A DNA stretch of 64,000 bases, from the NCBI GenBank assembly GCA_015499995.1, contig JADNRV010000043.1:248001-312000 (forward strand), in the 5' to 3' direction. The translations under genes were made by a program, and so were the position numbers. Below the pieces are notes generated by a model that searched no databases, had not been told where the DNA came from, and saw only the letters and a program-made list of their open reading frames with translations. This DNA comes from Flammula alnicola. Its lineage: Eukaryota > Basidiomycota > Agaricomycetes > Agaricales > Strophariaceae. This document shows positions 45,470 to 57,017 of this stretch, one piece after another; position 1 is the stretch's first letter; every line of letters starts with the position of its first letter.

Positions 45470-47839
45470 ATGCGATCTTTAATACCACTTTCTTTGCTTC
45501 TCACGATCTTTGACTCTCCTGTTCATGGCTATGTTTTCCCTTTCCACGTCCGTTTCAACAACAACAACCCGACATCATCCTTAACGCGTCGTACTCCCGT
45601 ACCAATATCGAATATTGGAAATGCGCAATACGTCAGTAATATTACCGTGGCTGGCCAGTCACTGCCAGTGCTGTTGGACACAGGAAGGTACGTGGGTATA
45701 GGCTTCATTTATAGCTCCAACCAACCTCGGTATGGGCACCAGTTCCGATTTATGGGTCAACTTTCAAGGTACTATACCCACCGCAAATATGAAGGATACA
45801 GGCACAGCCATTACATTGTCCTATGCAGTCGGAAAAGCTGGTGGTACGTCGCAACTTGTATTGTCCCGAATCTCGTTTAAACGGATCTCCTTTATCGCCG
45901 CAGGTGACATCCAAACTGCAGCAGTTTCAATTGGGAATCTGACAGTGCAAGACCAGGCTTTCCGTACGCAGAGATTATCTTCCTCGACTCCTTTCCGTTG
46001 CTAACCAATAAATGTAGTATGGGTCAACGACACCAGCACCTTCACCTCAGACATCCATTCTCAAGGATACGATGGTCTTTTGGGCCTCGGACCGAACCAA
46101 AGCAGCGTTATTCGGAAAAAGGTCGACAACGATTCTGCGAATACGATACTGCAGCGCATCTTCGCGTCAAACACGACCACAGCGAATTATATCACCCTCC
46201 TGCTAAACAGAAAATCCGATCCTGCAGAAAACTTCACAGGACAATTCACGGTTTCGGAGGTCGCTCCTGGCTTTGAAAATATTACCAGTATGCCCAAGCT
46301 CGATGTGGATACAGTCAACCGACTCTTGAAATCAGGCGAGTTGACTTGGAAAGAATACGTAAAGGGAAGAAATTGATGTTCGTCCTAGACCAACATTGGC
46401 AAGCCCTGACGGATAAAAATATGGGAATCATTGGACCCGATAGCAACCCTATTCAAATTGATTCTATTGTTCCGTTCGCTCCAAGTGGCGAATACGTCGC
46501 TGTTATCGACAGTGGGTGAGTTGGGCTCTTCAGCTCCGCTATCTCACATAAATACTAACACCCTGTATTAGCTACACCTTCTCCCAAGTCCCCCGAGATG
46601 TATCCGACGCTATCTACGGACGCGTGCGTGGCGCAGCCTACGACTCGAAGAACGAATGGTGGCTTGTCCCATGCGGTCAATACCTCAATGTCTCCTTCAA
46701 CTTTGGTGGTCGCAACTACCCTATCCACCCTCTGGATCTCGTTGACAACAACTTTGGTATCGTCGATAGCACAGGCAAGACGGTCTGCATAGGAGCTGTG
46801 CGTATCTTTGGCTTGTTTATCCCCAAGTATTGCCATTAACCTTTCTTCTTTGTTTCATCAAGTTCCAACCTATTACTTCCGCCTTCAGTGTTCTTGGGCA
46901 TTATGATATGATCCTTGGAATGAGCTTCTGTAAGTCCGACCGATGGACTTGATCCATGAAGCATCTTGATTGAATCTGTTTCTTCCAGTGCGTAGCGCCT
47001 ACACCCTCCTCGATTTTGGTGACTGGACCGATTCAGGCTCCCAGGATCATCCCTACATCCAACTAGCCTCCATCGTTGACACCGCAGCTGCTCGCAAGGA
47101 CTTCATCCAGGTCCGACTCGGAGGCAACGACACCACCTCCGCCGCGCAATGGTCCCTCCTACCCGTAGACCAGATGCAGCACTCGCCGGTCTCCGCTGAG
47201 GAGAAGAAGAAGATGTACCAGGAGATGATCCTGAGTCGCTGGCCGTACATCTTCGTTGGCTGCCTAGTGTTTGTCCTGATCGTGATCGGCCTGCTGGTCT
47301 GGAAGTGCTGCTGCAGACGGAAGGCCCAGAAGGCCAAGAAAGCGGCGTTGGAGGACGACGCGATGGGCGGGTTTGGCGGCGCCAAGAAGGCCAAGAAGGG
47401 GGGCTTCTTCTCCGGCAAGGCGAAGACAGAGTCGTACGTCCCCTTGGAAGCCCAGAACCGCAGCGTGGCCGACCTGAGTGCGCCGTACACGCCCAACACG
47501 CCCCAGCCACCCCGCTCGTCGTATGCGTCACAAGCACCGCCGACACCAGCGCATTATAGCCAGAACTACGACCAGAACTACAGCACGAACTCGCTGGCTT
47601 CATACCCGGAACAATACCCAGGATACCAGCCCCACACGGGGACTATGCCTCGGCAATCACAATCAGGCATACCAAGGCCAGCATCAGGTTTAATGCGTCC
47701 TCTCCTTCGCAAGTCAAAAAGCGTTTCAATTCGATATAGACTGTCTGGCACGGACTGTCTGCTGGTTGCTCTTATTTATATCTTACAGGAGTGGCTTGGG
47801 CTTGGTTTGCTTACTTTCACACCCACGGAGCACTCATAG
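45470..47839 (+). CDS. Membrane-anchored pepsin-like aspartic protease, long-tailed paralogue
   Basis: The start MRSLIPLSLLLTIFDSPVHG is a signal peptide; an upstream in-frame extension lacks an ATG. YVSNITVAGQSLPVLLDTGS / SDLWVNFQ is the first active site, again split by an intron. Then follow GYDGLLGLGPNQSSVIRKKV, TTANYITLLLNRKSDP and FTVSEVAPGFENITSMPKLD. The second catalytic Asp lies in YVAVIDSGYTFSQVPRDVSD, and PCGQYLNVSFNFGGRNYPIH and YDMILGMSFLRSAYTLLDFG follow. A helix (YIFVGCLVFVLIVIGLLVW) precedes CCCRRKAQKAKK. The cytoplasmic tail is long and rich in Tyr, Gln, Pro and Ser, with repeated NY units (YSQNYDQNYSTNSLASYPEQ). The last 50 codons may instead be an intron after IPRPAS. Confidence 0.87.
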
Positions 47840-48062
47840 TATACTCTGCTTTACTCGCCTGGCAAATTTCACTGTCACCCCTCGCTGAGCGGGCGGTTTT
47901 TTTTTATCCACACAAATATTAAAAGTTCATGTATATCGATTAAGCCAGCTGTCTAGTAGCTAATGTGAATGTAAATGCGCATTCAGTGAATTCATTGTAC
48001 CGTAAGGAGATATCAGTATTACACATGAGTGTGGCGTATATGACGATGAGTGCTCTACAGGT
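47840..48062. other. Short 3'-3' junction
   Basis: Only 3' flanks of the protease and heme oxygenase genes. Nothing else seen. Confidence 0.5.
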
Positions 48063-49234
48063 TTAGTCAGTCTTAGTAAGTTGGAATAGATTCCCGAACC
48101 ATTGTTCGAAGGCCAGGAGTTTCTGGTATCCTCTGTCTCCTGTGAACCCTCCGAGGACGAGAAGGAAATGTGCCAGGCAGACTATTAAATAGTTCGTCAA
48201 TATCTATATTTGATAGTAATGGGTGAGAACCACGTACTTGCAATAATCACAGAGGCGACTTGAGATATGGGTAAGTCTTCTCTTGTGCCGTCTCTTGTGT
48301 AATTTCCAGTTCCTCTTTCGGGCTTTCTTCGGCATCATCCAAATCAAGGATAGTGAGCAATTCGGAATTGAGGATGAAAGCACTCTTCGCTTCTTCAAGG
48401 ACAGCGACTATAGCCATGTGGGAAAGAAGACGTCAATACATTGCCTCATTGAATGGCCATAAGAGGCGATTATGGCGTGTATAACCATCTTATCGCCTCT
48501 TCTTCATGGACTGCTTACCTTTGACCTCGACGCCTTGGTCTCCAGCCTTGTTCATCCCCTCCCGGAACCAGTCCTTGATCCGCTTCATCTCCCCTTGCGA
48601 TGCGGGCTTCGACGACCGCAGTTCTTTGAATGCGTAGAAGGAAACTCCCAGCCCAGCCGCCTCGTCGAGCTCGTATGCCTTGGCCAGCGTATGACGGATA
48701 GTCTGGCCACCGCTTAGATCGCCGAGGTACCGCACGTAGGAGTGCGCCAGGAGGGCCGAGGGGTCTGACGAGTCGGCGACCTCCTCGATGCGCTGCACAT
48801 ACTCTGTGAGGGGGCCGGAGAGGACGCCATGAGCCGGGTGTGGATGGGGTGCGACTTCCATGATGATTCCTCGACTTGGAGGAGGTGGGAGATGTCGGCG
48901 GAGAGAGACGGCGCTCGGGCAAGCAGGGTTGGGTTGTAAGTGGGCTCCAGAGCTAATGTGTAGCATGTCGATCGAGGGCCCTCTCAAAGGCGCTAAGGCA
49001 AGGAGGAGAAGGTTAGTCATTTTCAAACAAAACAGAAAATATGGGAAAAGGGAGACTGACTCGTAGACATGCCAGAGCATCATCAGATAACGAGTGTACT
49101 CGTCTCTGGTCAGTTCGCCACTGAGCAGGCGCTTAGCACCGTCGCTCTTAGCAACTTCGTCGTGAGCCTCATGGGTGCTGTCTCTAAGGAGAGTAGAGAG
49201 TGGCTTGGTGTAGTCGAGGTGGACATGGGAGTCT
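48063..49234 (-). CDS. HMX1: Heme oxygenase with C-terminal membrane anchor, three frame breaks as given
   Basis: Heme oxygenase opens heme to biliverdin, CO and iron. The first recognised exon reads STLLRDSTHEAHDEVAKSDG, with the heme-binding His in THEAH, then LTRDEYTRYLMMLWHVY / DAFERALDRHATH, PTYNPTLLARAPSLSADISH, LTEYVQRIEEV and the signature AHSYVRYLGDLSGGQTIRHT. Next come RIKDWFREGMNKAGDQGVEV / AVLEEAKSAFILNSELLTIL and the anchor ICLAHFLLVLGGFTGDRGYQ, ending FQLTKTD at TAA 48063-48065. To read these in order, one missing base must be assumed at each of three sites: about 48953-48958, 48822-48830 and 48266-48272. The start codon is unresolved; the first exon probably lies within 49240-49470. 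Confidence 0.82.
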
Positions 49235-49819
49235 AACGGGGTGCTTGGTTAGGGGGCAAAGTGGGAGGACTGATTGGACAGTAAGGATGGGGTGCTGTAA
49301 AATAGTAAAATAGTCACCGCGTCACTAGGATGAAAACAATGCCGGAAGCGTATTGCCAGCAGTCAAGAGATTCCTGTAATAGGATCGCTTTCTCAAGACA
49401 CTCACAAGGAGTCAGTTGGTAAGGCTATGGCCCGTTGTCTTGTAACGCCCAGAGACATCAGACCTATCTTATCTGATAAAGCGACATACCGGACCTTGAT
49501 CATCATCCTGTCACCCTGACTCGGATCTCTGCTTCGGACCCAGGCAGGTCTGTGCAGTGTGCACGACCCTGGACCGCCTGCTTTACAGCATCCTTCCGAT
49601 TCTTACAACTGTGTGTATTGCTTGGCTGTACAACTTGTAATATTACTATAATCTCGATTCGTTTACTTAGCGGTCCGATGCAGTTGGCATATTGCAAAAA
49701 AGGTAGGTAGTAGGTAAAAAAAAGTATTCCGACGTGCGAGAAGGTCGAAGGTCATTAGCACTACGGAAGTCATAACAACGAAAGCATCATCAAGGATCAT
49801 AAAGTCAACGGTTTGCATA
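49235..49819. other. Intergenic, 5' side of heme oxygenase
   Basis: It probably holds the unlocated first exon of heme oxygenase. MSLGVTRQRAIALPTDS near 49465 followed by a GTGAGT donor is a candidate but its phase does not fit. No other gene seen. Confidence 0.4.
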
Positions 49820-51346
49820 TTACAGCACCCCAGGGGATTCAGCAGAAAACAACTTTGAAATGTGTTAGATACTTCAATGAAAAAGACTCAGAGAGTCGCA
49901 GAAGACTCACATGTTCCGCTTTGACTTGAGTAATACTCGGTGTCGAAGGAATCGAGTTGGAGCGTTGGCGAGAGATGATCTTGAGAGGTGGAAGAGATAT
50001 ATTTCCAGGCTTCGATGGGATGGGACAGTCAGCGTCAGGGTCGAAACTTTCGTCGTTGTCGTCGTCCTTCTTGATGCTGACGGGAACCCCGCCGCCGATC
50101 ACCCGCCATGGAATGGGAACGAAATTTTTGCGAGCATTATCATCTTTCCCAGCGGTCAAAGGTTTCGCTGGAACGGGAGATGAAGTGCCTGAGCGCGGCT
50201 CATCATGCATACTGAAACACACGTCAGATATTATTTAATCTTGCCTTGAACAAGCCGGCAGCGAATCTGAACTCACAAAGTACAAGCGTTCCCATTCGGA
50301 CATCCTTTCTCTGTAGGAAAGAATTTACAAGGCTTCGCTAAACACGTAATTTTAGGTTCATCGTATTGATTTCAAGACAGTTAAACAGTACGAACTCTTA
50401 TACTTGAGCGCCTTCTGCTTCAGCGAAGATTTCGACACGCCAATCCGCGATTTCGTAGGAGAAGGCATTTTGACGCCCATCCCAGGCGCATACGCATAAT
50501 CAAATCCAGGGCCGAGCCCCTGCGTCCCATTCACATACAGAAATGGGTGGTGAAAAGGCGGAACGTGAATAACTGGCGAGTCATCCGCAACACAGACCTG
50601 TGATTGATGTGAATGGGGGTGTTCATCGTATTTTGGATCGTCAGTCAGGATCATGACCTCATCCGACTCCAAGCTCGAGGTGTTTGAAGTCGACGTGGTG
50701 TCGATCGACTGAATGGAATCACGCGAACGAGTCGAAGGGGCGAATAGCATGGATTCGGGGGATTGGGGGGAGAAAGGGGTGTGTAGAGAGTAGACCGCAG
50801 ACGGCCAACTTTGGGTGTAGGGAAGGTAGGTTCCGTAGAGAGGTGGACTGTCGGGATACGTCTTTTCGGACGGCAGGGTTCAAGAGAAAAAATATAAACC
50901 AGACTAGAAGTGACACTTACCGCTTTAGAGGATGAGGCTGCTGCCCAATCAGCTACTGACTCTGCCGGACTCTGAGAGTCGAAAGGTTTGGTCGATTGGC
51001 CTGAGGGTCTGATTTAAGTCATGGCCATCGACGACAAAGTGTTCGTTCAAGAACTCACCTTCGCTTCCATGTTGATACTTGCACATAGCTCCGTTGGCGC
51101 AGCGCCCCGCATAATAATAACGACACATCGAAGAGCCCTTGTCCGTCGATGCTTCATTAAATGGAGGCGCAATGACATGAGCAAAGTCGCAAACGTCGGG
51201 CGGATGAGGGCATCTATTCATTTGGAAGAATTTGCATGGTTTGGCTGAACCAGGCGGTCGGTCCAATTAGTGATATGTGGGACAGTATAAGTGGTTGAGT
51301 AGTACGCACTGTGTCTCTTCTTCTGCGACTGCGACTTCCTCGACAT
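49820..51346 (-). CDS. Triple CCCH zinc-finger protein
   Basis: The first exon MSRKSQSQKKRH joins to TKPCKFFQMNRCPHPPDVCD FAH, a C-x7-C-x6-C-x3-H finger. The second finger, CRYYYAGRCANGAMCKYQH, is C-x7-C-x5-C-x3-H. A long disordered middle (SVVADWAAASSSK-like Ser/Pro-rich exons, about 50,400-50,940) separates them from the third, CKFFPTEKGCPNGNACTF / MH, a C-x8-C-x5-C-x3-H finger at about 50,330-50,215, again split by an intron. The protein ends VKAEH / LFSAESPGVL, stop TAA 49820-49822. CCCH fingers of this type usually bind RNA, so a role in RNA handling is inferred. The start lies only 25 bases from the ATG of the divergent gene at 51372. Confidence 0.82.
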
Positions 51347-51371
51347 TTTGGGTTATCCAGTAGGATATTCT

Positions 51372-51809
51372 ATGGTAACGACCTGGGCGGGGGGACACAG
51401 AGATACAGAAAGTCGAGCGAAATTCCTGATAAACAGAAGAGAAAAGGAATGGCTGTACACCCGCTCGACTTTATGTTCCTCCAACACAACGAATGACTTA
51501 CCGGGCCTCCACAATACCAACAATGAAAATGCCCTGGCCGAAGCGCTGTGGGCAGAGTGGTCAAAGCCAGATATATGGCCCTCACCGGTCTCTAATAAAG
51601 TTCTGCGCCACGAGGGAAGTGTGCACCCTCGTTTCCGGGGGAAAATACAGCATTTGGATCATATTCTGCATTCTTGGGAGGTCAACGACTGGAGGAAGGA
51701 TCAAATGCGGGAAGCGAAAGACAATAAGAGGCAGGACCAAATTCGCGAAGCAGGTGTGACTTTGCGGCAATATTCTCCCAAAACAAGTTTGCGGTTTGGG
51801 AATGAGTAG
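51372..51809 (+). CDS. Unrecognised small protein, start uncertain
   Basis: The frame from MVTTWAGGHRDTESRAKFLI contains a credible soluble domain in its second half: ALAEALWAEWSKPDIWPSPV, SNKVLRHEGSVHPRFRGKIQ, HLDHILHSWEVNDWRKDQMR and ending TSLRFGNE. Conserved-looking Trp, His and Arg patterns suggest a real protein, not recognised. Another possibility is a first exon in the next frame (about 51311-51370, LLLRLRLPRHFGLSSRIFYG) with a GTAACG donor. It reads like a mitochondrial presequence and would make this a mitochondrial protein. The ATG at 51372 is only a placeholder. Confidence 0.45.
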   Translation: MVTTWAGGHRDTESRAKFLINRREKEWLYTRSTLCSSNTTNDLPGLHNTNNENALAEALWAEWSKPDIWPSPVSNKVLRHEGSVHPRFRGKIQHLDHILHSWEVNDWRKDQMREAKDNKRQDQIREAGVTLRQYSPKTSLRFGNE

Positions 51810-52846
51810 TCTGACCTAATAATCTGATGGTTTATTGTTAAGAAAATGAATTTATGTGTGTGTTCCTGGTCTTATTGTTATCCATGTCAGATCCCTCGGG
51901 ACCCTCGTTGACTTGAACCGCAACATAGATCCTTCTAGATCCTTATCAGGAATAAGTTGCTTTTGAGACCTTTAGGCGAGGTTGATCATCCCATTGGAAG
52001 CTGGGTATAAGTATAGGCTCCTTGTTGAAAATCAAATACTGGTTGATCTTCTCGGTATTCCATCGAACGGCCCCACAATGCTTGAAGCAACCTAGGGTGA
52101 CGACCTAGTTCGCCAACGTTTGAACATGATAGAAATTCTCGGACGATCGACACTAGCGCTGTACGGGTCCTAGTCACTCGAAACCTCTGTCGGAGAGCGT
52201 GGGTGAGGCGGGATGCTAGCATGGTGGTCCGAATCTGAGCAGTCTCAGGCTTCCCAAGATCGGTTACTTTTAGGCCAGTTTGGTGTCAAAAAGCAAGCGA
52301 AGCGCGGGGAATACGTGTTCGGACCGGGGTGGTTATGACATTGACGAGCATGGAAGTTTGAAGGGCAAGCGCGACTCAACCGCATCCGAGTCGCGACGAG
52401 AAAACAATAAGACCTGAGATCAGGTGACGTCATTAAACAGCCACGTGGTAGGAAGATAAGATAAGATGCCGGGCGAAGTTATTTCAGAGCTTCGATTTCT
52501 GCATTTAAAGCAGCCTAAAGTCTCCCAGAGGTTTACAATAAAAGCATTTCTCTTTTGCCTCGTTGACAAGAAGATGTCCGTGTTAACTCGGTTTTAACGC
52601 TGCGAAGTATCAAAAATGCTCTCATGTGCTGACTTGCGATGAATCTATTCACTAACACTGTAACAGAACAATCAGAATCGACCGCTCGCGTGCGCCGAAC
52701 TATAATAGCACAATAACGACTTCATATATGGGGTGTAAGTAGGTATATATATAATGTATGTAGTACAGTCTGCTCGAGTCAGAACAAGACATTAAGAATT
52801 ACAGTCGCAGAATACCCGCAAGTTATGGTCATTACGATCGTGGCAA
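51810..52846. other. Intergenic between convergent genes
   Basis: About 1 kb. A minus-strand frame of 78 codons at 51986-52222 (MLASRLTHALRQRFRVTRTR...) has no domain or splice support. Several TATATA runs occur near 52,740. Confidence 0.45.
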
Positions 52847-54390
52847 TCAATTGTGTTCCTGAGAGACATTAGAGAGAAGTGGCGTTTGTTCTGTTGCTTC
52901 GGTAGTTGGTGTTGGTTGAGAATGTGGATGGGATTGTTCTCTTGAAGGGCTGGTATACGGTCGTACAGGTGGTGGAGGAGGGGGCTGAGTGACGTCGGCC
53001 TTGCACACAGGACACTGCACCCGACGAACGTTAGCAATGGAGAGAAAAGACAACGATAACGATAAATATACCAATTTCTTCCGGTGTATGAGCCATTCGT
53101 CCACCTCATGGAGATGGAAGATATGATGGCAGGGTAGGACACGGACTTTGTCGCCTTTCCCGAAATCCGACAAACAGATAGCGCATTCTAACTGCGACTC
53201 GAACCAAGGTTGATTTTCGGGGGTTATCACAGGAAGTGACGTTGATGCAGCTTCCTCTGATGGTGGTATGGAAGGTTCATTGGGTGGGGATGCATCTTTC
53301 GAAGTAAGACCTTCCTCAATATCACGTTCTGGAGTGGCGACATCCGGAATCGAGCTGGCATCTTCTCCACCTTCATGCTTTTCCCATCCGGTCCCTGTCC
53401 ATACGCGCCAAGGGAGTTTTCTAACGATCTCTTCTGGCGCGCGGTCACGTTGCGCTGCACGGGCTGCACGGATCCTGTGAATCAAAAGTGTGATGAAAGT
53501 CAAGGCTGAGGGTAGCAGAAGAATGACAATGAAGGTTATGATAGGTCTGGAAGGGCCTGTGTCAATCACCACCACACATAAATTTGAAAGCTTGACTCGA
53601 CTCACGAATACCACTCCCATGCAGAATATTCAGCAGTAATGAGCAAAGATAATGTGTGCAATCCAGAGTGTGTTGTGTTCGAATGTGAGATGAGGGTGTA
53701 TAACTGCATGTAGTCAGAATACTTGATGTATGTCGCCGCTATCTTAATGTCAGACGAGTCCTCTGTGGGTATGAGGTCAGATGTCTCATCCGCGAAAAAA
53801 GCATCTGGGCACAACTGGGCACGTACCGGGACTGTACATGTTGATCAATGTATCAGGAAATCCAGATATATCCGGGTCTTCACCTCCAACAACGACTGCT
53901 TTGGCGCCGAGTCTTTGAGACTCGCGAACTTTCTTCACAAATTCACATTTCCCTCGTTGGACCAGTGCAATCCATGGTTCGGTAGGCTGTTGGGTTCCAC
54001 TGAGGCAGAGATCCGGGCAACCCCAATTTCGGGGCACGGAAGACTGAGTGTAGTTGGCTTTGCAAGGAATCGTGAATGACGACAGTGGAATAACATATCC
54101 TAGGAGCGGATCATTTATCTCAGCACCGAAAGCCGCTACATAAAGAAAAGGGTTAGATACATAAGATAAAATTTTCTAGAAAACATACCTGGCCTTGAAG
54201 GAAATGAAACGACCGGGGAGCGGTCAACCACAGAGACGGTGCTTTCGGTGCCCCATGCCCAACCCCATAACCAGGTCCGGTCGGATTTTGCACTAAAGCT
54301 AATATCGTTAGGATGTTGTTCAACTGGAGAAGCGATTGTAATAAAAAGTAAGGCGCTAATGTAGGACAAGCAAAGCAGTCCTAGAACCAT
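52847..54390 (-). CDS. PA-TM-RING type ubiquitin ligase
   Basis: A signal peptide ([20 protein letters not shown]) opens the protein. The lumenal PA domain includes [36 protein letters not shown] and [14 protein letters not shown] single helix ([21 protein letters not shown]) follows. The cytosolic part has [20 protein letters not shown], then the RING-H2 finger [32 protein letters not shown] ... CPVC. All eight zinc ligands are present, with an intron between RKKL and CPVC. It ends [15 protein letters not shown]. This layout matches the RNF13/RNF167-like endosomal/vacuolar membrane ligases. Introns near 54210, 53835, 53620 and 53075. Start chosen at the signal peptide. Confidence 0.88.
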
Positions 54391-54665
54391 GCTGGAGGTT
54401 GTCGGTGGAAGTGGTAGTGATGGAGGAGCTGCTCGACGATGGCCAATCCCTGCTCAATCTGTCACCCAGACACCACGTGGTCACCTGCATCATTCAATTG
54501 AATCCATTATAGTCTGGACTCTGCCGCGATCACAGTCGATTATGATCACTCGAAAGAAAGAAAGCAAGTTACGAGTACAAGTATCTTTTGTGAGTTCATT
54601 CTAGTTCATTTCGCTTCAAGCTTTAAGGCTTATTTCAATATTTCAAAGCTACTAGAGCTTGTCTC

Positions 54666-54887
54666 GTCCCCGTTCCGTATTAGGCCAACCACTTCGAAGT
54701 TCGTGTGATGGTTCTCTGATAGGCTCAATTAAGCAACCCTCTATCACGTCACAAAACGTGAGAGAAACCGTCCACGTGCGTGGACGGTTTTGCGTCGAGA
54801 CTCGAGACTACATAGGTTCTCTGATGGTATTTTTGTAACATCAGAGACACTTCCCACGCAGTGGGCAGCCTAATACGGAATGGGGAC
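54666..54887. mobile_element. Miniature inverted-repeat element with internal perfect hairpin
   Basis: Ends GTCCCCGTTCCGTATTAGGC (54666-54685) and its complement at 54868-54887 match at 19 of 20 positions. CTC occurs immediately outside both ends (54663-54665 and 54888-54890), a possible 3-bp target duplication. Two further hairpins lie inside, a perfect one at 54766-54789 and CTCTGATG...CATCAGAG near 54819-54846. No coding capacity in 222 bp. The superfamily cannot be assigned. Confidence 0.65.
54766..54789. repeat. Perfect 11-bp hairpin
   Basis: AACCGTCCACG, a TG loop, then CGTGGACGGTT. It lies centrally within the miniature element and includes a CACGTG E-box-like core. Confidence 0.8.
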
Positions 54888-55552
54888 CTCGGAGTTCAGG
54901 AAATGACGATATTTACTCATCTCTTCATCACACTGTATGTTGTTCTAGCTATACCAAGGATTATTTTGCGCTGACTAGTACTTCTTTACCTCGCTCAGAC
55001 TCACCCAAACTAGTCCTTTCTGCGCCCTCATATGATCATCTGTCCCTTTTCAAGTCATCCTTCTATGGGCCGTTGTGGCAGTGAACATAGCCCTCAATCA
55101 CCAATCAAAGCACAAGGTCGGATCTTGAGCTTGAAGATTGAAGTTTGATGAATCAGGTGAACGACATATGCATCCTTTATTTGAGTCTTCAACACACCGA
55201 GCCGGAGTCCCCTTGAAGATTTTGAACACATTGCACATTTGAAAGCAATAATTGGCCCCTACCTTCCTTGTATACCTCTCGACTCGTATTTTCGTTGTGT
55301 TCAACGGTCAATCGTAATGGTGAGTCCAGAACAGGACTGTCCATGTGCATCCAATATTTATATCCAATATTTATATCGTCAACGAGATGGGCATCAAACA
55401 TTTCCAAGAAAAACCTCATAGGCACCGTCGCAGGACTAATCTGTTCCGATCTACACCCACGGCCACCGCTCCCAACCGACATTTAGGATCGTGCATTGCG
55501 TTGCTGGCGTTTCTGATTCACTCTTGAGCCTCAGGCAGGACACACCAAAGAG

Positions 55553-57017
55553 ATGTCTCGCTCAATCATTGTCGATGATACCGACTCTGCTATAACTTAC
55601 GCCGGGGCATGGTTTACCGATACTGGTAGCTTCGACAACACAGGAAATTCAGGGCCACCTTTCCAAAGCACTTTGCATGGGACGAACTCTGCTGCAAGTT
55701 TTTCTTACGCTTTCAATGGTAAGTCTAGCTCCCCTCGTAGCCATCAATATTGCTTGAAAAATCCGATTATATATCTAGGTTCTAGCGTTGTTATTGTTGG
55801 TACAAACGAGTTTTCTACGAATTCCTCGACATTCCTCTCATGGCAATGCATCGTCGACAACGAGAATATCCCCGTCATCCAGACCCAGCCCCCAGCAGCC
55901 AACCGAGTGCCATTTTGCAGGAAGGATGGATTAGCAGACGGGCGCCATACTATCTTTGTGAATGCAATGGTGTCAAATCAGCAAACTTTCTTGTTCGATT
56001 ACATTCAATATGTTCCATCTGCAAGCGTGCCGCTGGACCAGGTGTCGATTTCCGTAAATTCGACGGATCCTCAGCTGATATATTCCGGGCAATGGCAACG
56101 AAGTGCTAATGGGAGTTCAACAATACAAGATGGTGCCACATTATCTTTCTACTTCACTGGTGTGTAAATCGCATATACCAACCTCTCCGCCGCCGCTTCA
56201 TAGAGTATTCAACCTTTTCCCAGGCATGTCCCTTTATTGGTTTGGCTTCTTTGCCCTCAACGCCCCCTTCGCGTTCACGACAGCGTCATATTCTATCGAT
56301 GGTCAAGATTTCATTGACTTCCCTCTGAACGCTGAGTCCCCTCTTGCAAAGGATAACCAACTTTTCTTTAAGACCGCGCAGCTTCCTGCTGGTCAACATA
56401 ATATTACCCTTATATACCATGGAAACAATTTCACCACACCCTTAACCCTCGAGTCGCTCGTTATCCAGAACAATGTATCAACTACCACTGCCGCTAGCCC
56501 TACCCCTTCTGCTTCGCTTCCGGCCACTGGAATCTCAGGACATAAATCGAAGCATAGTGGCGCCATTGCAGGAGGTGTTGTTGGCGGTGTAGCGCTCATC
56601 GTTCTTGCAGTCCTTCTCTTACTATTTCTTCGGAGGCGTATACGAGGCTCGAATGGACAGACTGCTGAACCAGCTGATTCACCAAGCATTGTCCGGCCTT
56701 TCAACCATGCGCCCACCACGGTTGATCCTGTGAAGGAAAAAATTTCCCCCATGAGCGAAACTCCCGCCATTTCATCCCTGCTCTCGGCCCAAAGCGAACC
56801 TCATGGTCCTGATCTTGAAGGTCAGGATCGGCGCCCTGATCCCACTGATGTCGTTTTCCAGTTACCTCTCCTGAATACGACGCATTTATCTCCACCGCAA
56901 GTCCAAACTTTTGCATCTCCAGCTAGATTGGTCGCGCAAGATGAAGATAGTGGGATTCGAATCGATCAGCATGGAAATCCTGTTGAGGTCCTTCCCCCGG
57001 CATATACGTCTGGATGA
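55553..57017 (+). CDS. Single-pass surface protein with tandem beta-sandwich domains
   Basis: The start MSRSIIVDDTDSAITYAGAW lacks an obvious signal peptide. Two related beta-rich modules follow. The first has DTDSAITYAGAWFTDTGSFD, SFSYAFNG / SSVVIVGTNEFS and TIFVNAMVSNQQTFLFDYIQ. The second has STDPQLIYSGQWQRSANGSS, ATLSFYFTG / MSLYWFGFFAL and ITLIYHGNNFTTPLTLESLV. A Ser/Thr/Pro linker precedes the helix SGAIAGGVVGGVALIVLAVL LLLFLRRRIRG and a cytosolic tail ending VEVLPPAYTSG. This is a very common mushroom type, with AIAGGVVGG before the helix, often annotated as hypothetical. Introns at about 55721-55778 and 56160-56223. The ligand of the modules is unknown. Confidence 0.78.

Larger units (their letters stand above)
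54391..55552. other. Intergenic, contains a small inverted-repeat element
   Basis: About 1.2 kb between divergent genes. Besides the element at 54666-54887 it has a tandem duplication of ATCCAATATTTAT (55349-55374). No gene seen. Confidence 0.5.

Noticed and set aside
47841..48062. Extra exon of the long-tailed protease
   Set aside because: An intron after IPRPAS could extend the tail past 47839, but the new frame is not recognisable. The simple stop was kept.
51986..52222. 78-codon Arg-rich frame
   Set aside because: It could be a mitochondrial peptide by composition, but nothing else supports it.
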